A DNA stretch of 64,000 nucleotides. It comes from Pseudoduganella dura. Its GTDB lineage: Bacteria > Pseudomonadota > Gammaproteobacteria > Burkholderiales > Burkholderiaceae_D. Under the pieces are notes generated by a model that was given only the letters and a program-made list of their open reading frames with translations, was not told the DNA's origin and did no database searches. Location of the stretch: contig NZ_WNWM01000002.1 of NCBI RefSeq assembly GCF_009727155.1, positions 6,510,001-6,574,000 of the forward strand. The letters run 5' to 3'. Positions 1 through 8,633 of the stretch are shown piece after piece (position 1 is the first letter of the stretch; each line of letters opens with the position of its first letter). A program made the position numbers and the translations under genes.

Positions 1-2
1 TG

Positions 3-95
3 CTCGATTTCGCCGCGGCGAAAAAGGCAAAGGTGGCACCAGGCGCGGATCTCGCGCGGGAAGCCAGGCTGTTTTCGGGCATCGGGCCCGCATGA
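3..95 (+). CDS. C-terminal end of an unidentified upstream gene
   Basis: An open frame entering from the left edge ends at a TGA at 93-95 and encodes about 30 residues ending in LFSGIGPA. The stop lies 10 bases before the nadC start, and the end of this frame supplies the nadC ribosome binding site, so the two are probably co-transcribed. The fragment is too short to assign a family. A NAD-biosynthesis gene would fit the context, but nothing in the sequence proves it. Confidence 0.4.
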   Translation, partial: LDFAAAKKAKVAPGADLAREARLFSGIGPA

Positions 96-105
96 GGAAT
101 GTGAC

Positions 106-984
106 TTGAGTACTTTAATCAACCGATTCGCGCCGTTCGATCCCGCCCTGAAAGGGGCGTTCGAAGGCAACCTGCTTGCCGCGCTGCTCGAAGACGTGGG
201 CAACGGCGACCTTACCGGCAAGCTTGTACCGGAAGCGGGCCGCTCGGCCGCCCGCGTCATCGTGCGCGAGGATGCGGTGCTGTGCGGCGCGCCATGGTTC
301 GAAGGCATCATGCATGCGCTGGACCCGGGGATCGGCATCGACTGGCATTACGCCGAAGGCGAGGCGATGAAGGCCGACACGCCGGTTTGCACACTGGTCG
401 GGCCGTCGCGCGCGATCCTGACGGGCGAACGGTCGGCGCTCAATTTCCTGCAGTTGCTGTCAGGCGTGGCCACCGCCACGCGCCGCTATGTCGACGTGAT
501 CGCCGGCACCCGTGCCGCGATCCTCGATACCCGCAAGACGCTGCCGGGCCTGCGCCTGGCGCAGAAATACGCGGTGCGCGTGGGGGGCGGGCAGAACCAG
601 CGGCTGGCGCTGTACGACGGCATCCTGATCAAGGAAAACCACATCGCTGCCGCAGGCGGCATCACGGCCGCGCTGGTGGCGGCCAGGCGGGTCGGCGGCA
701 ACGTGTCGATCCAGGTCGAAGTGGAAAACCTGGTCGAGCTGGAAGAAGCCCTCACGGCCGGCGCCACCTCGATCCTGCTCGACAACTTCGATCTCGCCAC
801 CATGCGCGAAGCGGTCCAGGCCAATCGCGGCCGCGCGCTGCTGGAAGCTTCCGGCGGCGTCAATTTCGATACCGTGCGGGCCATCGCCGAAACGGGCGTG
901 CACCGCATCTCGATCGGTGCGCTGACGAAAGACATCCAGGCCACCGATTACTCGCTGCGCATCATCGATGGCGCACTGCGCTGA
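106..984 (+). CDS. nadC: Nicotinate-nucleotide diphosphorylase (carboxylating), quinolinate phosphoribosyltransferase
   Basis: Cytoplasmic enzyme that converts quinolinate and PRPP to nicotinate mononucleotide in de novo NAD synthesis. The 292 residues match the usual family length. Visible landmarks are EDVGNGDLT at 29-37, TRKT at 142-145, the phosphate loop GGGQNQR at 160-166 and KENH from residue 176. Many homologues have GGGxNHR, so the second Gln is a mild variant. The start is a TTG at 106: an ATG is not available in frame, the earlier GTG at 101 runs straight into a stop, and a GAGGA element sits about 7 bases upstream. hisC follows after 33 bases in the same direction. Confidence 0.95.
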   Translation: MSTLINRFAPFDPALKGAFEGNLLAALLEDVGNGDLTGKLVPEAGRSAARVIVREDAVLCGAPWFEGIMHALDPGIGIDWHYAEGEAMKADTPVCTLVGPSRAILTGERSALNFLQLLSGVATATRRYVDVIAGTRAAILDTRKTLPGLRLAQKYAVRVGGGQNQRLALYDGILIKENHIAAAGGITAALVAARRVGGNVSIQVEVENLVELEEALTAGATSILLDNFDLATMREAVQANRGRALLEASGGVNFDTVRAIAETGVHRISIGALTKDIQATDYSLRIIDGALR

Positions 985-1017
985 AAAGCGCATGGAAATG
1001 CGCCACGAAAGAGAGCG

Positions 1018-2076
1018 ATGAGCAGATTCTGGAGTTCCGTCGTCCATCGCCTGACCCCGTACATCCCCGGGGAGCAGGTCGATATCCCCGGACTGGTCAA
1101 GCTCAACACCAATGAAAATCCGTATGGTCCGTCGCCGCGGGCATTGAGCGCGATGCGCGACGCGGCCGGCGGCGAGCTGCGCAAGTACCCGGACCCGAAC
1201 GGCAGCGCGCTGAAGGATGCGCTGGCGGCCAGCCATGGCTTGCTGCGCGACCAGGTCTTCGTCGGCAACAGCTCCGACGAGGTGCTGGCCCATGTGTTCC
1301 AGGCCTTGCTGAACCACGAATTGCCGTTGCTGTCGCCGGATATCAGCTACAGCTTCTATCCCACGTATTGCAGTCTGTACGGCATCCGTCATCGGGCGGT
1401 GCCGCTGAACGCCGACTTCGAGATCGACGTCGACGACTACGACCAGCCGTGCGGCGCCATCATCCTGGCCAATCCGAACGCGCCGACCGGCCACGCGCTA
1501 TCGCTGTCCCGCATCGAGGCATTGCTGCTGGCGCATCCGGAACAGGTGGTGGTCATCGATGAAGCGTATGTCGACTTCGGAGCGGAGAGTGCCGTGACGC
1601 TGGTCGGCCGCCACGACAACCTGCTGGTCGTCCAGACGTTCTCGAAATCGCGTTCGCTGGCCGGCCTGCGGGTCGGCTTCGCGCTCGGGCATGCCGACCT
1701 GATCGCCGGGCTGGAACGCGTGAAGAACAGTTTCAACTGCTATCCGCTCGGCCAGGTTGCGCTGGCCGGCGCCGTCGCCGCCGTCGAGGACCGGGTGTAT
1801 TTCGAGCAGACCCGCGCCGCGATCATCGCGAGCCGTGAGCAGCTGGCGGCGGCGCTCGTCGAATTGGGCTTCCAGGTGCTGCCGTCGAAGGCGAACTTTC
1901 TGTTCGTGCGCCACCCGGGGCACGACGCGGCGGGGCTGGCGGCGGGCTTGCGCGAGCGCGCCATCCTGGTGCGCCATTTCCGGCAGCCGCGCATCGACCA
2001 GTTCCTGCGGATTTCGATCGGCACCGATGCCGATTGCGGCAAGCTCGTGGCTGCGCTGCGCCACTTGCTGGGGTAA
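1018..2076 (+). CDS. hisC: Histidinol-phosphate aminotransferase
   Basis: PLP-dependent fold-type I aminotransferase that makes L-histidinol phosphate from imidazole-acetol phosphate in histidine synthesis. At 352 residues it has normal length. It carries the [12 protein letters not shown] substrate loop near residue 25, the NPNAPTG motif, a DEAYVDF segment with the cofactor-binding Asp, and [11 protein letters not shown] with the Schiff-base Lys at about residue 210. It lies 33 bases after nadC and is probably read with it. It is not within a his operon here, so a second hisC copy elsewhere in the genome is possible. The downstream gene is convergent. Confidence 0.95.
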   Translation: MSRFWSSVVHRLTPYIPGEQVDIPGLVKLNTNENPYGPSPRALSAMRDAAGGELRKYPDPNGSALKDALAASHGLLRDQVFVGNSSDEVLAHVFQALLNHELPLLSPDISYSFYPTYCSLYGIRHRAVPLNADFEIDVDDYDQPCGAIILANPNAPTGHALSLSRIEALLLAHPEQVVVIDEAYVDFGAESAVTLVGRHDNLLVVQTFSKSRSLAGLRVGFALGHADLIAGLERVKNSFNCYPLGQVALAGAVAAVEDRVYFEQTRAAIIASREQLAAALVELGFQVLPSKANFLFVRHPGHDAAGLAAGLRERAILVRHFRQPRIDQFLRISIGTDADCGKLVAALRHLLG

Positions 2077-2107
2077 CGGGCAGTTCCCTGCGCGACGGCG
2101 TGATCCG

Positions 2108-2611
2108 TCAGGCGAGGGGCAGGCGCATCGCCTGTTCCCGCAGCCCGCTCCGGTTCGCCATCGGCAGCGGAGCGCCCGTTTCCCCGAATCCCAGCCGCTT
2201 GTAGAGGCGCACGGCGGGCGTGTCGCCTACCGTTACGCCCAGTTCGACCGCGACGGCGCCGCGCTCGCGCGCCCAGCCGATCGCCTGTGTCAGCAATGCA
2301 TGGGCGATGCCGCGGCCGCGGTGTTCCGGCGCCACCCACACCTGGTACAGCACGACGATGCCGGCTTCGAGCTGCGCCCACGCCAGCCCGGCCGGCGTGC
2401 CGGCCGCCTCGGCGAACAGCGGCAGGTGGTTCGCCGACGCGGTGGTTTCCGCCAGCAAACGCTGCCAGGTGGCGTCGGGCCGGGCCTGGGCATCGGCAAG
2501 TGTCGCGGCGAACGCGTCGGGGGAGTCGGCCAGCGCGCGCAGGCGCAGGTCGCGCCATGCGGGCCATTCGTCGGCCGCGAAGGGCCGGATCGTGAGACTG
2601 TTGTCGGGCAT
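2108..2611 (-). CDS. GNAT-family N-acetyltransferase
   Basis: A 167-residue single-domain acetyltransferase of the GNAT fold that would move an acetyl group from acetyl-CoA to an amine. The acetyl-CoA loop is VAPEHRGRGIAHAL, with HRGRGIA at 97-103, and the C-terminal RLYKRLGF segment is typical of the family. The open frame extends further upstream, but the ATG at 2611 (protein begins MPDNSLTIRPF) gives the usual beta-1 start, and the upstream extension has no family character. It converges on hisC with about 30 bases between stops. The substrate cannot be read from the sequence. Confidence 0.85.
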   Translation of the reverse strand: MPDNSLTIRPFAADEWPAWRDLRLRALADSPDAFAATLADAQARPDATWQRLLAETTASANHLPLFAEAAGTPAGLAWAQLEAGIVVLYQVWVAPEHRGRGIAHALLTQAIGWARERGAVAVELGVTVGDTPAVRLYKRLGFGETGAPLPMANRSGLREQAMRLPLA

Positions 2612-2718
2612 GCCACATTGTAACGGCGCCGCGAATGGTGTTGTAAAAAATCGGGGCCGTACGGCGATCCGGCTGTCCCCGGTGTCGTATTGCGACCAGC
2701 TCGGCAGTGGAGCCTGCG

Positions 2719-2745
2719 AAAAAAAAGGCCACCCGAAGGTGGCCT
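2719..2745 (-). terminator. Rho-independent terminator after the symporter gene
   Basis: A perfect 7-bp stem (GGCCACC / GGTGGCC at 2727-2733 and 2738-2744) with a CGAA tetraloop is flanked at 2719-2726 by eight A on the plus strand, which is a run of U on the minus-strand transcript. It lies about 50 bases past the stop of the minus-strand transporter and is a textbook intrinsic terminator. Confidence 0.9.
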
Positions 2746-2793
2746 CGCAGAAAGCGGCGCCGGTACGCCGCCCGTCATGCAAACCTGCAAGTT

Positions 2794-4500
2794 TCAGTCG
2801 GCCGCGTAGATGTCGCGGTCCTTGGTTTCGCGCACGAACAGTGCGCCGATCACGAACGTCACGAGTGCCACCACGATCGGGTACCACAGGCCGTAGTAGA
2901 TGTCGCCCTTGAAGGCCACCAGGGCGAATACGGTGGTCGGCAGCAGGCCGCCGAACCAGCCGTTGCCGATGTGGTACGGCAGCGACATCGACGTGTAGCG
3001 GATCTTGGTCGGGAACATTTCGACCAGCATCGCCGCGATCGGGCCATACACCATTGTCACGTACAGCACCAGGATGAACAGCAGCAGCACCACCATCGGC
3101 TTGTTGATCCGCTCCGGATCGGCCTTCGCCGGGTAGCCTGCCTCGCGGATCGCGCCGGTGACCTGGGCCTTGAAGGCGGTTTCCTGCGCCTTGCTGGCGG
3201 CGTCGAAGTTCAGGTTATCGGCCGTCATCGCGGCGTTGAACGATTTCAGTTCCTTGTCCCCCACCTTGATCGTCGCGACGGTGCCGGCCGGCGCATCCTG
3301 GCGCGTATAGTTCACCGCGGAGGCCGACAGCACGCTCGTGGCGATGTCGCACGACGACGGGAATTTCTTCGTGCCGGTCGGGTTGAACAGGAAGTGGCAG
3401 GATGCCGGATCGGCCACCACCACCACCGGCGAACTGGTCTGCGCGGCCTCCAGCTGCGGGTTGCCGTAGTGCGTCAGGGCCTTGAAGATCGGGAAGTACG
3501 TCAGGGCGGCGATCAGGCAGCCGCCCAGGATGATCCACTTGCGGCCGATCTTGTCCGACAGCACGCCCCAGACCACGAAGAACGGCGTGGCCAGCAGCAG
3601 CGCGACCGCGATCAGGATGTTCGCCGTGGCCGATTCGATCATCAGCGTCTTTTCCATGAAGAACAATGCGTAGAACTGGCCGGTGTACCACACCACGGCC
3701 TGGCCCATCGTCAGGCCGACCAGCGCCAGGATCACGATCTTCAGGTTCTTCCACTCGCCGAACGCCTCGGACAGCGGCGCCTTCGACGTCTTGCCCTCGG
3801 CCTTCATCTTGGCGAACGCGGGCGATTCGTTCATCGACATGCGGATCCATACCGAGATCCCCAGCAGCAGCACGGAGACCAGGAACGGGATGCGCCAGCC
3901 CCAGGCCTGGAACTCGTCTTCGCCGACGGCCGTGCGGGTGGCCAGGATCACCAGCAGCGACAGGAACAGGCCCATCGTGGCGGTGGTCTGGATCCACGAC
4001 GTGAACAGGCCGCGCTTGCCTTCCGGCGCATGTTCGGCGACGTAGGTGGCGGCACCGCCGTATTCGCCGCCCAGCGCCAGGCCCTGCAGGATGCGCAGCG
4101 TGACGAGGATGATCGGCGCGGCAATGCCGATCGACGCGTGGCCGGGCAGCAGGCCGACGATGAACGTGGACAGGCCCATCAGCAGGATCGTGATCAGGAA
4201 TGTGTACTTGCGGCCGATCATGTCGCCCAGGCGGCCGAACACGATGGCGCCGAACGGACGCACGATGAAGCCGGCGGCGAACGCCAGCAGCGCGAAAATG
4301 AACGTGGTGGTCGGGTCGCCGATGAAGAATTGCTTGGCGATGATCGTCGCCAGCGAGCCGTACAGGTAGAAATCGTACCACTCGAACACCGTACCGAGCG
4401 AGGAGGCGAAGATGACCTTCTTTTCCTCCTTGGTCATCGGCGTCGCCTTGCCCTTGCCCCCCAGGTTCCGCGGATCCGCGGTGCCAGATGTGATTGCCAT
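2794..4500 (-). CDS. MFS transporter, metabolite:H+ symporter (MHS) family
   Basis: Inner-membrane proton symporter of the ProP / KgtP branch of the major facilitator superfamily. The N-terminal half has the MHS hallmark SSLGTVFEWYDFYLYG, and GRLGDMIGRKYT between helices 2 and 3; a second GxLSDKIGRKW lies in the other half. At 568 residues it is about 120 longer than usual because of a hydrophilic stretch (about 341-468) between predicted helices 9 and 10, which should face the periplasm and holds two cysteines. The ATG at 4500 has AGGAGA about 7 bases upstream. The likely substrate class is a dicarboxylate, osmolyte or similar small organic acid; the exact one is unknown. Confidence 0.9.
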   Translation of the reverse strand: MAITSGTADPRNLGGKGKATPMTKEEKKVIFASSLGTVFEWYDFYLYGSLATIIAKQFFIGDPTTTFIFALLAFAAGFIVRPFGAIVFGRLGDMIGRKYTFLITILLMGLSTFIVGLLPGHASIGIAAPIILVTLRILQGLALGGEYGGAATYVAEHAPEGKRGLFTSWIQTTATMGLFLSLLVILATRTAVGEDEFQAWGWRIPFLVSVLLLGISVWIRMSMNESPAFAKMKAEGKTSKAPLSEAFGEWKNLKIVILALVGLTMGQAVVWYTGQFYALFFMEKTLMIESATANILIAVALLLATPFFVVWGVLSDKIGRKWIILGGCLIAALTYFPIFKALTHYGNPQLEAAQTSSPVVVVADPASCHFLFNPTGTKKFPSSCDIATSVLSASAVNYTRQDAPAGTVATIKVGDKELKSFNAAMTADNLNFDAASKAQETAFKAQVTGAIREAGYPAKADPERINKPMVVLLLFILVLYVTMVYGPIAAMLVEMFPTKIRYTSMSLPYHIGNGWFGGLLPTTVFALVAFKGDIYYGLWYPIVVALVTFVIGALFVRETKDRDIYAAD

Positions 4501-4720
4501 GATGTCGTCTCCTGTTGTCGGTTGTGCCGCCCGGGTGTTTCCCGGTTATTGTCTTGGCAATTCCGAGTGTGGGCGCGGAACCTTACGCGATTCTTGCTTC
4601 AAACTTACACGAAGCTTACAGTCGAGAAGCGTCTCCCGGCGCCTCCGGCCGGCCGCTTCCGACGCCGTGCGAAACCCTGTGGTATCCTCCGCCGATTGGC
4701 AATCGAACAAGGATGGTGGA

Positions 4721-5023
4721 ATGATCAAGCACATCGTGATGTGGAAATTGAAGGACGAAGCCGAGGGCGCCGACCGTGCCGCCAACGCGCGCAAGGTAAA
4801 GGAACTGCTGGACGCCTGCATCGGCATCGTGCCCGGCATGGGCAAGTTCGAGGTCGCGCTGGCGCAGCCTGGCCTGGAAGCCACGTACGACGTGGTGCTG
4901 TATTCCGAGTTCGCCGACCGGGAAGCCCTGAACGGCTACCTCGACCACCCGCAGCACGTCGCGCTCAAGCCGTTCATCGCCGCCGTGCGCGAGGGGCGCC
5001 AGTGCATAGACTACGAGGTCTGA
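4721..5023 (+). CDS. Dabb-family (stress-responsive A/B barrel) protein
   Basis: A 100-residue protein with the dimeric alpha-beta barrel pattern: MIKHIVMWKLKD at the start, a central YDVVLYSEFADREALNGY strand-helix, and DHPQHVALKPFI near the end. These small proteins are usually dimers; most have no assigned reaction, although some are cyclases or decarboxylases. The ATG at 4721 follows GGTGGA. The gene ends one base before the GTG of the SDR gene, so the two are almost certainly co-transcribed and perhaps translationally coupled. Confidence 0.85.
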   Translation: MIKHIVMWKLKDEAEGADRAANARKVKELLDACIGIVPGMGKFEVALAQPGLEATYDVVLYSEFADREALNGYLDHPQHVALKPFIAAVREGRQCIDYEV

Positions 5024-5024
5024 A

Positions 5025-5804
5025 GTGACTTCCGTGCGCGAGCTGTTCAGTCTGCAGGGCAAGACCGCCCTGGTGACGGGCGGCTCGCGCGGCCTGGGCC
5101 TGCAGATGGCGACGGCGCTGGGCGAGCAGGGCGCCGCCGTGGTCGTCAGTGCGCGCCATGCCGCCGGGCTGGATGACGCCGTGGCCGCGTTGCGGGCCCA
5201 GGGCATTGCCGCGCATGCCGTGGTTGCCGACCTGTCCGACCCCGCCGCCGCCGATGCGCTGGCGCTCGCGGCGATCGACAGGCTGGGCCCCATCGACATT
5301 CTCGTCAACAACGCCGGCGCCGGCTGGTCCGCGCCGGCCGAGGACACCACGCTCGATGCCTGGGACAAGGTGATGAACCTGAACGTGCGCGGACTCTTCC
5401 TGCTGACCCAGGCCGTGGGGCGCCGCTCGATGATCCCGCGCCGCGCCGGCAGCATCATCAACATCGCGTCGATCGCCGGGCTGGCCGGCAATCCGCCCGG
5501 GACGATGAAGACGCTGGCCTACAGCACGTCGAAAGGCGCGATCGTCAATTTCACGCGCACGCTGGCCGGCGAGTGGGGAGCCTACGGCATCAACGTGAAC
5601 GCGATCGCGCCGGGATTCTTCCCGTCGCGGATGACGCACGGTTTATTGAACGACATGGGCGAGCGGCTGGCGGCCGGCGCGCCGCTGGGCCGGCTGGGCG
5701 GCGACGAGGACCTGAAAGGTGCCGTCGTGCTGTTCGCTTCCGGCGCCGGCCGGCACATCACGGGCCAGATCCTCGCCATCGATGGCGGCGTTTCCGCCGT
5801 CTGA
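5025..5804 (+). CDS. Short-chain dehydrogenase/reductase (SDR)
   Basis: NAD(P)-dependent classical SDR of 259 residues. It has the cofactor motif TGGSRGLG at 18-25, NNAGAG, the catalytic Ser in INIASIAG, YSTSK with Tyr166 and Lys170, and the NVNAIAPGFFPSRMT segment after the active site. This resembles gluconate 5-dehydrogenase or 3-oxoacyl reductase type SDRs, but the substrate is not fixed by sequence. The start is a GTG one base after the stop of the Dabb gene. The following oxidoreductase begins 13 bases after its stop, giving a compact operon. Confidence 0.9.
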   Translation: MTSVRELFSLQGKTALVTGGSRGLGLQMATALGEQGAAVVVSARHAAGLDDAVAALRAQGIAAHAVVADLSDPAAADALALAAIDRLGPIDILVNNAGAGWSAPAEDTTLDAWDKVMNLNVRGLFLLTQAVGRRSMIPRRAGSIINIASIAGLAGNPPGTMKTLAYSTSKGAIVNFTRTLAGEWGAYGINVNAIAPGFFPSRMTHGLLNDMGERLAAGAPLGRLGGDEDLKGAVVLFASGAGRHITGQILAIDGGVSAV

Positions 5805-5817
5805 AAGGTTTTACTGC

Positions 5818-6813
5818 ATGAATACGTATCAAAGGATCGTGCTGGCGGCACGTCCCCAAGGCGAAGTCGAGCCCGGCCATTTTCGTCTCGAAGCGGTGCC
5901 GGTGCCGGTGTTGCGGGAGGGCGAACTGCTGATCCGCAACCGCTACCTGTCGCTCGACCCTTACATGCGGGGCCGGATGAACGATGCGCGCAGCTACGCC
6001 GCGCCGCAGGCGCTCGACGAAACGATGATCGGCGGCACGGTGGGCGAGGTGCTCGCTTCGCGGCACCCGTCGTATGCCGCCGGCGAGCACGTCGTCGCGA
6101 TGGGCGGCTGGGCCGAGCTGACAGTGTCCGACGGCACCGGCCTGCGCAAGGTCGATCCGGCCGCCGTGCCGCTGTCCGCACACTTGGGCGCCGTCGGCAT
6201 GCCGGGCATGACGGCCTGGTATGGCCTCAACCGGATTCTCGCACTGCAGCCCGGCCAGACCGTGTGCGTGTCCGCCGCCAGTGGTGCGGTCGGCGGCATC
6301 GTCGGGCAACTGGCGAAGCAGCACGGCGTGCGTGCCGTGGGCATCGCCGGCGGCGCGGAGAAATGCGCTTACGTCGTGGACGAGCTCGGCTTCGATGCCT
6401 GCGTCGACTACAGGGCCGGCAACCTGCGCGACGCGCTGAAGGCCGCCGCGCCGGACGGCATCGACGGCATCTTCGAGAACGTGGGCGGCGAAGTGTTCGA
6501 TGCGGCGCTGGCCCGCACCAACCCGTTCGCCCGCGTCGCGCTGTGCGGCATGATCGCCGGCTACAACGGCGAAGACATTCCGATGCGCAACGTGCGCCTG
6601 CTGCTGGCGAACCGCATCATGCTGCGTGGCTTCATCGTCACCGAACATCTCGATTGCTGGCCGGAAGGGCTGGCGGAGCTTGGCCGGCTGGTGGCATCGG
6701 GGCGGATCAAGTACCGTGAATCGGTGTCGCAGGGCCTGGCGTCCGCACCGGAGGCGTTCATCGGCCTGCTGAAAGGCCGCAATTTCGGCAAGCAGCTCGT
6801 GGCGCTGGCGTGA
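5818..6813 (+). CDS. NADP-dependent, zinc-less medium-chain oxidoreductase (CurA / prostaglandin reductase type)
   Basis: A 331-residue enzyme of the MDR superfamily. The N-terminal RYLSLDPYMRGRMND segment is diagnostic of the zinc-independent branch (leukotriene B4 12-hydroxydehydrogenase and CurA), which reduces the C=C bond of conjugated enones with NADPH. The Rossmann nucleotide site is near residues 150-165 (SAASGAVGGIVGQLAK), followed by FENVGGEVFD. It has no catalytic zinc ligands, as expected. ATG 5818 is 13 bases after the SDR stop, and its end overlaps the next gene by 4 bases, so this is one transcription unit. Confidence 0.9.
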   Translation: MNTYQRIVLAARPQGEVEPGHFRLEAVPVPVLREGELLIRNRYLSLDPYMRGRMNDARSYAAPQALDETMIGGTVGEVLASRHPSYAAGEHVVAMGGWAELTVSDGTGLRKVDPAAVPLSAHLGAVGMPGMTAWYGLNRILALQPGQTVCVSAASGAVGGIVGQLAKQHGVRAVGIAGGAEKCAYVVDELGFDACVDYRAGNLRDALKAAAPDGIDGIFENVGGEVFDAALARTNPFARVALCGMIAGYNGEDIPMRNVRLLLANRIMLRGFIVTEHLDCWPEGLAELGRLVASGRIKYRESVSQGLASAPEAFIGLLKGRNFGKQLVALA

Positions 6814-7250
6814 GCGAGGGAATGATGAGTTCGTATTCGATCCGTTACGGCGACTGGGCCACGCTCAGCGCCGATGCGCAGGTGATCCGCATCGCCGTCT
6901 TCGTGCAGGAACAGAACGTGCCGCCCGAGCTGGAGATGGACGAGAAGGACGCGGTCTGCCTGCATGCCGTCGCCTATGACGCGGCCGGTACGCCGGTCGG
7001 CACCGGCCGGCTGCTGCCCGACGGGCATATCGGCCGCATGGCCGTCATGAAGGGCGCGCGTGGTACCGGCATCGGCGGCGCTTTGCTGCGCGGGCTGATG
7101 GCGCATGCGCGCGAGCGGGGCCATCCGGACGTGGTGCTGTCCGCGCAAACACACGCGGCGCCGTTCTACCTGGCCCATGGGTTCGAGCAGGTCGGCGACA
7201 CGTTCCACGAGGCCGGGATCCCGCACGTCGAGATGCGGCACGTGTTCTGA
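6810..7250 (+). CDS. GNAT-family N-acetyltransferase, ElaA/YjcF-like
   Basis: About 140-146 residues with the pattern of the ElaA / YjcF group: IAVFVQEQNVPPELEMDEKD near the start, GTGRLLPDGHIGRMAV in the middle, and the acetyl-CoA loop GARGTGIGGALL. The GTG at 6810 overlaps the preceding TGA as GTGA, which suggests coupling. ATG codons at 6822 and 6825 are equally possible starts and lie closer to the GAGGG element. It is the last gene of the Dabb-SDR-oxidoreductase unit. The acceptor is unknown. Confidence 0.85.
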   Translation: MSEGMMSSYSIRYGDWATLSADAQVIRIAVFVQEQNVPPELEMDEKDAVCLHAVAYDAAGTPVGTGRLLPDGHIGRMAVMKGARGTGIGGALLRGLMAHARERGHPDVVLSAQTHAAPFYLAHGFEQVGDTFHEAGIPHVEMRHVF

Positions 7251-7313
7251 CGGGAAGGCTGCAGCGCCGGGCCGGCATCCGATCCGGCGCCCGCACCCGG
7301 CTGGCCGACGCCG

Positions 7314-8381
7314 TCAGACCCACCTGCCCACGTCCAGGATCGCCTGCGCGAACGCGCCTGGTGCCTCCTGCGGCAGGTTGTGCCCGATGCCGCCGGCCAG
7401 ATGCCGGTGTTCGTACCTGCCGGTGAACTTCTTCGCATAGTTCGCCGGATCCGGGTGCGGCGCCCCGTTCGCATCGCCTTCCATCGTGATCGTCGGCACG
7501 CCGACGTCGGGAAATGCCGCCAGTCGGCGCTCCAGGTTGTCATACCGGCTCTCGCCCGGGGCGAGGCCCAGGCGCCACCGGTAGTTGCTGACCGAGATGG
7601 CGACGTGGTCCGGATTGTCCAGCGACCGGGCCGAGCGGGCGAATGTCGCGTCGTCGAACCGCCACCGCGGCGATGCCAGTTCCCAGATCAGCCGCGCGAA
7701 CGCATGCGTATTTTCGCGGTAGCCGAGTTCGCCGCGCGGCGTCGCGAAATAATACTGGTACCACCATTGCAGCTCCACCTTCGGCGCCAGCGGCTTGCGG
7801 TTCAGTTCCTGGCTGCCGATCAGGTAGCCGCTGACCGAGACCAGCGCAACGAAGCGCCGCGGCCACAGCGCGGCCAGCGTGGTGGCGATCCGCGCACCCC
7901 AGTCGAATCCGGCGACGATGGCCCGGTCGATCTTCAACGCATCCAGGAACGCCACCGCATCCGCGGTGAAGCTTGCCTGCTGGCCGTTGCGCGGTGTGTC
8001 TGACGACAGGAACCGGGTCGTGCCATAGCCGCGCAGGTGGGGAACGATCACGCGGTAACCGGCGGCGGCGAGGATCGGCGCCACGTCGACGAAGGCGTGG
8101 ATGTCGTAGGGCCACCCATGGAACAGTACCACCGGCGTGCCGTCGGCGGGTCCGGCGTCGACATAGCCCACGTCCAGCAGCCCGGCACGGATCTGGCGGA
8201 TGACCGGGAACGTATTGCCGGCCGTTGTCATGGCCGGTGTCCTAGCCCGATTCATGCCGGCTGTGGCCGTTGCCGCCTCAACTGCGTCGGCGCTGCCGGC
8301 GATGCCCAGCTGGGCCGCGGCGATGCCCGATACGATGGTGCCGAGAATATTCCTGCGCTGGTGGTTGACTGGTGTGTTCAT
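7314..8381 (-). CDS. Exported alpha/beta hydrolase of epoxide-hydrolase type
   Basis: A 355-residue protein starting at ATG 8381, with a possible Tat signal (QRRNILGTIVSGIAAAQLG) and then an alpha/beta-hydrolase fold. The oxyanion motif is HGWP. The nucleophile elbow is GFDWGAR with Asp160 in place of Ser, which is the arrangement of epoxide hydrolases and haloalkane dehalogenases, and the catalytic His is in GIGHNLPQE. Such enzymes open epoxides or C-halogen bonds through an ester intermediate. An export signal on this class is not common. The frame stays open upstream, but the region before 8381 lacks family character. It is convergent with the GNAT gene and divergent from the sensor kinase. 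Confidence 0.85.
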   Translation of the reverse strand: MNTPVNHQRRNILGTIVSGIAAAQLGIAGSADAVEAATATAGMNRARTPAMTTAGNTFPVIRQIRAGLLDVGYVDAGPADGTPVVLFHGWPYDIHAFVDVAPILAAAGYRVIVPHLRGYGTTRFLSSDTPRNGQQASFTADAVAFLDALKIDRAIVAGFDWGARIATTLAALWPRRFVALVSVSGYLIGSQELNRKPLAPKVELQWWYQYYFATPRGELGYRENTHAFARLIWELASPRWRFDDATFARSARSLDNPDHVAISVSNYRWRLGLAPGESRYDNLERRLAAFPDVGVPTITMEGDANGAPHPDPANYAKKFTGRYEHRHLAGGIGHNLPQEAPGAFAQAILDVGRWV

Positions 8382-8633
8382 GGTGTTCTCCCGGAGTGGA
8401 CATTGGACGTGGCTGGATGCGGCTGCCTTGTCGGCCATGCCATTGAACGACGGCGACGTATCCGGGCTTTGTCGCCAACCGGGTCGCGTGAAAGCCTGTG
8501 TGTATGGGACGACGTGGATACGTTGCGATACATGGCAAGGCCGTCGGCGTTACCCGGCCATACCCCTTCCGGGTGAGTACGGACCACCACGGCGCCTGTA
8601 CACTTGCCTGCTGTCAATATTTTCCGGATCACC

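Noticed and set aside
2707..5028. A 773-codon plus-strand open frame opposite the symporter
   Set aside because: It is antisense to a clear MFS gene, is rich in Arg, His and Gln as expected of GC-rich shadow frames, and contains the intrinsic terminator region.
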